Assembly (NCBI GenBank): GCA_900763175.1 | Contig: CAAFJI010000092.1 | Span: 1-13,642, forward strand | Length of the DNA: 13,642 nt | From: Lachnospiraceae bacterium | GTDB lineage: Bacteria > Bacillota > Clostridia > Lachnospirales > Lachnospiraceae | Reading direction: 5' to 3' | In this document: piece after piece, positions 1 through 5,871 of the stretch | Layout: each line of letters opens with the position of its first letter | Numbering within the stretch: position 1 is the stretch's first letter | The notes under the pieces: model-generated | What the model saw: only the letters and a program-made list of their open reading frames with translations | Database searches by the model: none | Told to the model about the DNA's origin: nothing | Position numbers and translations under genes: made by a program

Positions 1-627
1 ATAAAAGAGGGCAGAATGAATGACTACCGCCGGAGGCTGGGGGAGATCTGGCCGGAGCTTACTGCTTTTCTTGATAAAGAGGAGGTACATAATTTCAGCC
101 TCTGGAACTGTGATTCCCTGATTTTCGGATATTATGAGACAGAAGACAATGCTCCTGCTTCTGAAGAGAAAAAGGCCGTGATCCAGGCTCTTGCTTCCAG
201 GATCGAGGACACCTTTACCTGGATTTCCACTCCAGGTGAGAATATGCGCCTGATGTATCACAATTTCGGTGTTGTCCGTGAAAATAAGGAACTGATCCGC
301 CACAGGATGTTTATGACCAGATTAAAGCCTGGCTGCGAGGAGGAATACAAGGCAAGACATGACGGTCTTGTAGCTGCCAGAGAGGGGAAAACAGATCCGG
401 GCCCGGACAGCAATTTCAGCATCTGGAGTGCCGGGGGATATATTTTCGGATATGACGAGATTGACACCACGATGGAAACAGAGGAGACACCGGAAGCTCA
501 TGAAGCTACCGTTGCCTGGGAGACACGCCAGCTGGGCATTATGGACTGGATTACCAATGACTGCGACTGGCTCACCAATGAGCACCACTCTGCCAGCATC
601 CGCCTGGCATGGCATATGGGGAAATAA
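1..627 (+). CDS. Tandem L-rhamnose mutarotase-like protein (5' end outside window)
   Basis: The visible 208 residues hold two copies of the RhaM/L-rhamnose mutarotase fold (ferredoxin-like, about 100 aa each). Copy 1 shows DYRRRLGEIWPEL, HNFSLW and TFTWI. Copy 2 shows EEEYKARHDGL, NFSIW and IMDWI. The family interconverts anomers of rhamnose-type sugars in the cytoplasm. The first in-frame ATG is at 16, but the frame is open to base 1, and the codons before that ATG (IKEGR) match the usual beta-1 strand end, so the true start lies upstream. E. coli RhaM has its catalytic His in a RRHNPIWPEL context. Here copy 1 has Leu at that position but keeps WPEL and HN, while copy 2 keeps the His but lacks WPEL and HN. 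The domain pair may therefore be a divided active site or a non-mutarotase derivative. Family assignment is fairly sure; substrate is not. Confidence 0.75.
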   Translation: MKEGRMNDYRRRLGEIWPELTAFLDKEEVHNFSLWNCDSLIFGYYETEDNAPASEEKKAVIQALASRIEDTFTWISTPGENMRLMYHNFGVVRENKELIRHRMFMTRLKPGCEEEYKARHDGLVAAREGKTDPGPDSNFSIWSAGGYIFGYDEIDTTMETEETPEAHEATVAWETRQLGIMDWITNDCDWLTNEHHSASIRLAWHMGK

Positions 628-664
628 AAACCCGGACAATAAATATTTCATTTTCGCTGTACTT

Positions 665-706
665 ACAAACGGAGCATGAGAATTATTTTTCTCATGCTCC
701 GTTTGT
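665..706. terminator. Bidirectional intrinsic terminator between the mutarotase gene and selA
   Basis: A perfect 18-bp inverted repeat (665-682 with 689-706) encloses a 6-nt loop, ttattt. T-rich sequence follows on the plus side (the stem ends in gtttgt, then tatt). It lies 38 nt after the stop of the plus-strand gene and is the first strong hairpin met by minus-strand transcripts leaving selA, so it probably serves both converging units. The U-tract is weak on both sides. No gene lies in 628-916: this gap holds the terminator and the repeat element that follows. Confidence 0.8.
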
Positions 707-715
707 TATTGTCCC

Positions 716-929
716 AGAGCGTGTTTGGAAAATGCTTTCTGCAAACTGTGCGCCACAGTTTGTGGGAAATTTGTCTCGGATGAGGGCGTCGTAGCGGGCT
801 ACGACAACTGAATTCGGGACAAAAATCCCGCAAAATGGGGCATGCAGATTGCAGGAATGATTTTGGGGACACGCTCTAGAGCCTGCACCCAATGCAATCT
901 TGACTTGTCTGATTTTTCAAACACGCTCT
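716..929 (+). mobile_element. MITE-like hairpin repeat, complete copy 1
   Basis: The left end (716-733, agagcgtgtttggaaaat) and the reverse complement of the right end (912-929, agagcgtgtttgaaaaat) match at 17 of 18 bases, giving a 214-bp element with terminal inverted repeats. A second, inner right end of the same type (acacgctct, 869-877) suggests a 162-bp core plus a 52-bp tail. The core contains three hairpins: 742-750/754-762 (9 bp), 788-794/799-805 (7 bp) and 815-819/826-830 (5 bp). There is no transposase and no clear target-site duplication. The core is about 94% identical to the copy at 13503-13642 over roughly 140 bp, and its right part matches the fragment at 2759-2828. One minus-strand frame is open across 692-892, but it has no supported start and is probably not an independent gene. 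Confidence 0.8.
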
Positions 930-2404
930 AACTCTTCTATCGCTTTTTTCACTATGTCCAGCTCTCCTGGCAGGATCGTCCGCATTTCCAGGCAGACCCA
1001 GCCGTCCTCAATGTGTCCGATCACCGGCACTTCCCGCTGCCGGAGCTTTTGGGTGATTTCCCGGGCAGATAATCTGTCGCTCTTTATACGAAGAGCAGCA
1101 CCAGGCAGGGATTTCCCGGGAGTCGTGCCACCTCCGGCAAGGCTTCTTGTTCTTACCACCTGCAGCTGCAGCTCTCCAATGGCTGTACACTTCTCTGACG
1201 GTGCCTCTGTTTCCGGCAGCTCCCTTTGCCAGTCTGCATTCTGAGCTGTCTCTTTCTCTTCGCCTGCCAGCCATCCTGTTGTCAGTGCCCTTTTCAGCTC
1301 TTTGGCCATCTCTTCCAGCTCCCTCGCTGTCCGGTGCATCATCGCATAAACCGGAATCTCTTCCCGGATTCGATCTTCTGTATAAAGACGGAGTGTCTCC
1401 TCCAGTGCCGCCGCTGTAAACTTGTCAATGCGCAGCGCCCGCATCAGAGGATGTGAGGAAAGCTTCTCGATCAATTTTCTTTTTCCCACGATAATGCCAG
1501 CCTGAGGACCTCCCAGCAGCTTATCCCCGCTAAAGGAAACAAGATCTGCCCCATCCTTTAACAGCTTCTGAACCTCTGGTTCTTCTCCCAGACCATAGTC
1601 CTCCATCCCCAGAAGGCATCCGCTTCCAAGATCTGCAAGAAGAGGGATTTCCAGACTGTGCGCCAGCTCTGCCAGTTCCTTCACGGAAGTCTCATGGGTA
1701 AAGCCTGTAATCTGATAATTGCTGGTATGCACCTTCAGAAAAACGGCCGTATTCTCTGTGCGTGCATTCCGATAATCCTCCAGATACGTGCGGTTGGTTG
1801 TCCCGGTTTCCACCAAAACCGTGCCACTCTGCCTGCAGACATCCGGAATCCGGAATTTCCCGCCGATTTCTACCAGCTCTCCCCTGGAAACAACGGTTTC
1901 TCCGCCTGCTGCGAGAACCGTCAGCATCAGAAGAACTGCCGCCGCATTGTTATTTACGGCAATGGCTGCCTCGGCTCCGGTAAGGTTACAGAGAAGCTCC
2001 TCAAAATGTGCATACCGGCTCCCCCGCTTCCCACTCTCCAGATCCATTTCCAGATTGGTATAGCCGGTCATCAAAGGAACCAGCTTCTGAACCAGCCTTT
2101 TTCCAAGGGGTGCTCTTCCAAGATTGGTGTGAAGAATCACCCCGGTGCCATTGACCACCCGGCGCATCCCCCGCCTGTGGCTATTCTCCAGATGCTGTCT
2201 TATTTCTGCCGGAAGTTCATGGATTCGCTGCTCCACATCGGTAATTTTCTCATCCAGAATTTCTCTGCGGATCTCTTCTTCCACCTCTCTGGCAGCATTC
2301 CTTACAGGCTCATATCCGTAAATCCCTGCCAGCTCCTTCATGGCCGCAAGCTCCATTGTCTTATCTATTTTGGGAAGCAGCCGAAGCTTATCCTTCCTGT
2401 CCAT
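917..2404 (-). CDS. selA: L-seryl-tRNA(Sec) selenium transferase (selenocysteine synthase)
   Basis: SelA is a cytoplasmic PLP enzyme that converts Ser-tRNA(Sec) to Sec-tRNA(Sec) using selenophosphate. The 495 residues contain the N-terminal helical domain (about 1-80, LPKIDKTMEL), the strongly conserved VNGTGVILHTNLGRAPL (84-100), TNLEMDLESGKRGSR (116-130), a GTTNRT stretch (201-206), and the PLP-lysine motif SFSGDKLLGGPQAG with Lys295. The C-terminal small domain carries RTRSLAGGGTTPG. It is longer than the usual 460 or so residues because of a charged insertion at about 378-408. The ATG at 2404 is preceded by AGAGG 9 nt upstream, inside the end of the uup-like gene (17-nt overlap), which suggests translational coupling. 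The last codons (E-R-V-stop) lie inside the terminal repeat of the mobile element. No selB, selD or selC is visible nearby. Confidence 0.95.
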   Translation of the reverse strand: MDRKDKLRLLPKIDKTMELAAMKELAGIYGYEPVRNAAREVEEEIRREILDEKITDVEQRIHELPAEIRQHLENSHRRGMRRVVNGTGVILHTNLGRAPLGKRLVQKLVPLMTGYTNLEMDLESGKRGSRYAHFEELLCNLTGAEAAIAVNNNAAAVLLMLTVLAAGGETVVSRGELVEIGGKFRIPDVCRQSGTVLVETGTTNRTYLEDYRNARTENTAVFLKVHTSNYQITGFTHETSVKELAELAHSLEIPLLADLGSGCLLGMEDYGLGEEPEVQKLLKDGADLVSFSGDKLLGGPQAGIIVGKRKLIEKLSSHPLMRALRIDKFTAAALEETLRLYTEDRIREEIPVYAMMHRTARELEEMAKELKRALTTGWLAGEEKETAQNADWQRELPETEAPSEKCTAIGELQLQVVRTRSLAGGGTTPGKSLPGAALRIKSDRLSAREITQKLRQREVPVIGHIEDGWVCLEMRTILPGELDIVKKAIEELERV

Positions 2405-4298
2405 TTTTCTGTGCCTCTATTCTCTCAGCCAGATCATTCAAATACACCCAGCGGTCCATCTTCTCGTCCAGCTGCTTCTCTGCTGCCTCTTTTTCCTCCA
2501 TGACCTCACGAAGCTTCACAGAATTGGTCGCATTGGCCAGCATATCCTGATCAAGCTTTGCGATCTTCTCCTCCAATGCTGCAATATCCTCATCGATGGT
2601 GGCATATTCCCGCTCTTCCTTATAAGAAAATTTCAGCTTCTCTGGGCGCTTCTGTCCCTGCTTCCAGTCCTTCTTCGTTGCCTTTTTCTGCTCTTCTGCC
2701 TGGCTCTCCGGAACCTCTGTGCCAAGACTGCCAGCTGCATTCTTCTGGAACTTAGCGGCCGAATTCGGGACAAAAGTCCCGCAAAATGGGGCTTGCAGAT
2801 TGCCGGAATGATTTGGGCGGCACGCTCTGGCCTGGGCATAATCTGTATAGCCACCCTCATACTGGGTCAGCTTTCCCTCTCCCTCGAAGGCAAAGATCCG
2901 GTCTACCACATCATCCAGGAAATAGCGGTCATGAGATACCGTGATCACGATTCCTGAAAAGGAGGACAGATAATCCTCCAAAATAGTCAGGGTCGGAATG
3001 TCAAGATCATTGCTTGGCTCATCCAGAAGCAGCACATTCGGAGCCCCCATCAGCACCTTCAAAAGATAAAGGCGGCGCTTCTCTCCTCCTGACAGCTTGG
3101 CAACCGGAGTGTACTGCATGGCGGGATCAAAGAGAAAACGCTCCAGCATCATGGCTGCACTGATCTTTCCCTCTCTTGTGGGAATGTACTCAGCCACATC
3201 ACGGATATAATCGATTACCCGCTGGTTTCCATCCATATCCGGCACTTCCTGGGCGAAATAGCCGATTTTGATGGTTTCACCGATTTCCACGCTTCCCTGA
3301 TCCGGCTTCACCATTCCGCCAATCATACGGATCAGGGTGGATTTTCCGCAGCCATTTGGCCCGATGATCCCAAGTCTCTGGTTCCGCAGCACGATATAGT
3401 CAAAATCCTGCAGGATTACTTTATCTCCGAAGCTTTTAGATATATGATGAAGCTCTATGGTTTTCTTACCCATTCGTGTCTCCACAGAATCCATCTGGAC
3501 ATCCATTTCCTGCACTGGCGCCTTGCCTGCCTTTAATGCCTCCAGACGCTCTAGTCTGGCACGCTGCTTGGTACTTCTGGCACGGCAGCCCCGCTTCGCC
3601 CATTCCACCTCCATGCGGAGAAGGCTCTGTCTCTTCCGCTCACTGGCAAGCTCCATCTCTTCTCTTTGAGCCTTCAATTCCAGGAAGCCGGAATAGTTGG
3701 CATCATAGGAATATAATTTTCCATGGCTGATCTCCAGGATCTTGTTGGTGACCTTGTCAAGGAAATAGCGGTCATGCGTTACCATGATCACCACGCCCTT
3801 AAAGCGGTTCAGGTAATCCTCCAGCCAGGTGACCATCTCATTGTCCAGATGGTTGGTCGGCTCGTCCAGGATCAGCACATCAGATGGGTTTACAAGAGTC
3901 CTGGCAAGTGCCACCCTCTTTTTCTGGCCGCCGGAAAGATGATCGATCTTTTCCTCATGCTCTGTGATTCCCAGCTTATTGAGAATATTCTTCGCCTCGC
4001 TGACGGTACTCCAGTCCTTCTGCCATTTTCCGTCTGCCACGTAGTCCTGAACCACAGCGTCCCTGGGGAACTCCGGCATCTGGGGAAGATAGGTGATACG
4101 AAGACCGTTCTGGGTAATCACCTGGCCCTCATCTGCCTCTTCCTCCCCTGCAAGGATCTTCAGCAAAGTGCTTTTCCCGGTTCCGTTTACTCCGATGATC
4201 CCGATCTTGTCACCCTCATGGATTCCGCAGGAAATATCGTCAAAAACCTTTTTCTCGCCAAATACCTTGCTTATATGTTCTATGTTTAGTACATTCAT
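2388..4298 (-). CDS. Uup-type ABC-F ATPase with an in-frame repeat insertion
   Basis: This is a soluble twin-ATPase ABC-F protein. The family binds ribosomes or nucleic acid rather than transporting. Domain 1 has Walker A GVNGTGKST (36-44), LSGGQ (121-125), Walker B VLILDEPTNHLD (141-152) and H-loop His175. Domain 2 has GPNGCGKST (313-321), LSGGE (402-406), LLLDEP (423-428) and His456. The basic interdomain linker is at about 205-265. The C-terminal coiled-coil domain (about 555-630, LKFSYKEEREYATIDEDI and ending DRWVYLNDLAERIEAQ) is the hallmark of Uup, which acts in branched-DNA and ribosome processes in E. coli. Residues 491-514 are encoded by a fragment of the repeat element, in the flexible stretch between ATPase domain 2 and the C-terminal domain. 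The start overlaps the MATE stop as ATGA, with AAAGGAG 10 nt upstream. Both catalytic glutamates (146, 427) are intact, so it is probably functional. A resistance-type ABC-F is less likely given the Uup-like tail. Confidence 0.9.
   Translation of the reverse strand: MNVLNIEHISKVFGEKKVFDDISCGIHEGDKIGIIGVNGTGKSTLLKILAGEEEADEGQVITQNGLRITYLPQMPEFPRDAVVQDYVADGKWQKDWSTVSEAKNILNKLGITEHEEKIDHLSGGQKKRVALARTLVNPSDVLILDEPTNHLDNEMVTWLEDYLNRFKGVVIMVTHDRYFLDKVTNKILEISHGKLYSYDANYSGFLELKAQREEMELASERKRQSLLRMEVEWAKRGCRARSTKQRARLERLEALKAGKAPVQEMDVQMDSVETRMGKKTIELHHISKSFGDKVILQDFDYIVLRNQRLGIIGPNGCGKSTLIRMIGGMVKPDQGSVEIGETIKIGYFAQEVPDMDGNQRVIDYIRDVAEYIPTREGKISAAMMLERFLFDPAMQYTPVAKLSGGEKRRLYLLKVLMGAPNVLLLDEPSNDLDIPTLTILEDYLSSFSGIVITVSHDRYFLDDVVDRIFAFEGEGKLTQYEGGYTDYAQARACRPNHSGNLQAPFCGTFVPNSAAKFQKNAAGSLGTEVPESQAEEQKKATKKDWKQGQKRPEKLKFSYKEEREYATIDEDIAALEEKIAKLDQDMLANATNSVKLREVMEEKEAAEKQLDEKMDRWVYLNDLAERIEAQKNGQEG
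2759..2828 (-). repeat. 70-bp partial copy 2 of the hairpin repeat, in frame inside the ABC-F gene
   Basis: From ccgaattcggg to gcacgctct this segment matches the right part of copy 1 (about 808-877) and of copy 3 (from about 13594). It keeps the cgggac-aaaa-gtcccg hairpin (2766-2771/2776-2781) and the terminal agagcgtgc end, whose first codon (AGA, 2826-2828) is residue 491 of the ATPase. The encoded peptide begins RACRPNHSGNLQAPFCG and uses the same minus-strand frame as copies 1 and 3. The left part of the element is missing, so this is a truncated insertion or a deletion derivative. Confidence 0.85.
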
Positions 4299-5668
4299 GA
4301 ATTCGCAACTCCTTTTTTCTTCTCAAAACCGTGGATCCAGTCTGATTTCAGATAAAAGAACAGAAACAGAATGGAGCTTAAGGTCCAGGTAAGAGGATAT
4401 GCCCAGAATACCATCTCGATAACCGGATTTATCTTTACTGCAATGGTAATATAGGTCACCCGGATCAGGCACCAGCAGGCCAGCATGACAAACATGGGAA
4501 CCGTGGCACGGCCTGCCCCTCTCATAAGTCCTGCAATACAGTGGGAAAAAGCCAGCAGGAAATAAAACAGTGTGATCACATGGGCCTGCTTTACTCCGTA
4601 TGCGATTACGCCCAGGTCGTCATTAAAGGCTGCGATCAGCACCGGACTGGCGAAATAGACCACGATTCCCACGATTTCTGCCATGGTAATGCTGCAGAGA
4701 ATCCCAATGCGGGAGCCCTTTTTCGCCCTGTCATATTTCCTGGCACCAAGGTTCTGGCTGATAAAGGTGGTCAGTCCCATGGAAAAGCAGGTAATGGGAA
4801 GGAACCCGAAGCCCTCTATTTTGGAATAAGCACCGCAGCCGGCCACAGCCAGCTTTCCAAAGCTGTTAATATTAGACTGCACCACAACATTTGCGATGGC
4901 GATCACAGAGTTCTGGATGCCAGCCGGAAGACCGTTAGACACGATCTGTTTCAGCATATAGGAGTCCAGACATATCTTTCTCAAAGAGACCGTATATTCC
5001 TCCGGGCTCTTCTTCATCAGTCTGTACAGGCAGAGAAAGGCACTTACAAACTGGGAAATGATGGTAGCCAGCGCTGCTCCGCCAACACCGATTCCCAAAG
5101 CTCCTACGAAGACCACATCCAGTGCCACGTTGAGTACAGAAGAAAAGATCAGGTAATACAGCGGATGACGGCTGTCTCCCACTGCCTGCATGATTCCTAC
5201 AAAATTGTTATAAAGGACAAGTCCCAGAGACCCCAGGGCATATACCTGAAAATACAGGGTAGATTTCGGCAGGATATCTGCCGGTGTTTTCATAAGAATC
5301 AAAATCTTCGGTGCCAGCACAACACCTATAATGGTAAGCAGGATACCGCAGAGGATTCCAAACGCCACTGTGGTGTGGATGGCTCTCTGAAGCTCCTTTT
5401 TCTGCCTCGCCCCGAAATAGCGGGCAATGACAACCCCTGCCCCCATGGCAAGCCCCTGGAAAAATCCTACCAGCAGAAAGGTAAGACTTCCGGATGAGCT
5501 CACTGCTGCCAGGGCATCACTTCCAAGAAAATTTCCCACGATCAGGGAATCTGCAGTGTTATACAGCTGCTGAAACAGGTTTCCAAGGAATAAAGGAAAG
5601 GCAAAGCCCATCAGCTTTTTCCAGATGGAGCCCTCTGTCAGCAGGTTTTTGTTTTGTGTATGATTCAT
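4295..5668 (-). CDS. MATE-family multidrug/cation antiporter
   Basis: This 457-residue integral membrane protein has about 12 hydrophobic segments in two homologous halves, typical of MATE exporters that extrude drugs or organic cations using Na+ or H+ gradients. Visible family features are the N-terminal PLFLGNLFQQLYNTADSLIVG (from 25), LGSDALAAVSSSGS (48-61), ARYFGARQKKEL (82-93), MQAVGDSRHPL (160-170) and, in the second half, ISQNLGARKYDRAKKG (303-318). Length is normal. The ATG at 5668 follows TGGAGGGG (5673-5680) at 4 nt. It is the first gene of an operon with the uup-like gene (ATGA overlap) and selA. The substrate cannot be told from sequence. The products of the two downstream genes are cytoplasmic and are not known partners of MATE pumps. 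Confidence 0.92.
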   Translation of the reverse strand: MNHTQNKNLLTEGSIWKKLMGFAFPLFLGNLFQQLYNTADSLIVGNFLGSDALAAVSSSGSLTFLLVGFFQGLAMGAGVVIARYFGARQKKELQRAIHTTVAFGILCGILLTIIGVVLAPKILILMKTPADILPKSTLYFQVYALGSLGLVLYNNFVGIMQAVGDSRHPLYYLIFSSVLNVALDVVFVGALGIGVGGAALATIISQFVSAFLCLYRLMKKSPEEYTVSLRKICLDSYMLKQIVSNGLPAGIQNSVIAIANVVVQSNINSFGKLAVAGCGAYSKIEGFGFLPITCFSMGLTTFISQNLGARKYDRAKKGSRIGILCSITMAEIVGIVVYFASPVLIAAFNDDLGVIAYGVKQAHVITLFYFLLAFSHCIAGLMRGAGRATVPMFVMLACWCLIRVTYITIAVKINPVIEMVFWAYPLTWTLSSILFLFFYLKSDWIHGFEKKKGVANS

Positions 5669-5697
5669 TTTTCCCCTCCATTAATCCTCTCTATCCT

Positions 5698-5727
5698 ATC
5701 ATACCCTACCTGCTTTTTCAATTGCAA
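5698..5727 (-). promoter_or_regulatory. Candidate promoter of the MATE-uup-selA operon
   Basis: On the minus strand, TTGCAA (5722-5727) and TATGAT (5698-5703) are separated by 18 nt, about 30 nt upstream of the MATE start codon. The -10 is good and the -35 weak. The TTGCAA is self-complementary and is also placed correctly for the divergent plus-strand promoter. Prediction only. Confidence 0.45.
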
Positions 5728-5749
5728 AAGGCAGGATTTCGTGTATAAT
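5722..5749 (+). promoter_or_regulatory. Candidate promoter of the GH2 gene
   Basis: TTGCAA (5722-5727), a 16-nt spacer and a consensus TATAAT (5744-5749) lie about 120 nt upstream of the proposed TTG start. An alternative -35, TTGACA, is at 5782-5787 with a weak CATAAG 17 nt later (5805-5810). The first candidate has the better -10. The leader of about 115 nt before the GH2 start shows no clear riboswitch fold by eye. Confidence 0.45.
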
Positions 5750-5855
5750 AAATTGCAACAGGAAACTAAGTTTTTATTTATTTGACAGCAGGGTCAAAGG
5801 GTTCCATAAGCAGGATTGTTTCGGGAAGCAGCCTGCCGGTACACCGTGCCCCGCC

Positions 5856-5863
5856 AAAGGAGG
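5856..5863 (+). promoter_or_regulatory. Ribosome binding site fixing the GH2 start
   Basis: AAAGGAGG, complementary to the 16S rRNA tail, lies 8 nt before TTG at 5872. The longer frame starting with TTG at 5782 has no comparable site, and its first 30 residues do not look like family sequence. Confidence 0.8.
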
Positions 5864-5871
5864 ACTTTTCT

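Noticed and set aside
628..640. Target-site duplication flanking copy 1
   Set aside because: I compared the bases outside 716 and 929 (gtccc and aactc) and found no direct repeat, so no duplication is claimed.
692..892. Possible small protein gene within repeat copy 1 (66 codons, minus strand)
   Set aside because: No convincing ribosome binding site or independent start. The open frame is a property of the repeat family and is reported as a finding rather than a gene.
716..929. Interpretation of copy 1 as a CRISPR or rRNA-like structured gene
   Set aside because: There is no repeat-spacer periodicity, and the inverted ends plus copies elsewhere fit a small mobile repeat better.
4541..5497. 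A 318-codon open frame antisense to the MATE gene
   Set aside because: The product is rich in His, Gln and Lys with no membrane segments or motifs, and mirrors a clear MATE gene on the other strand.
5782..5871. N-terminal extension of the GH2 protein from TTG at 5782
   Set aside because: That TTG is part of a TTGACA hexamer and lacks a ribosome binding site. The 30 extra residues are not family-like, and AAAGGAGG precedes the TTG at 5872.
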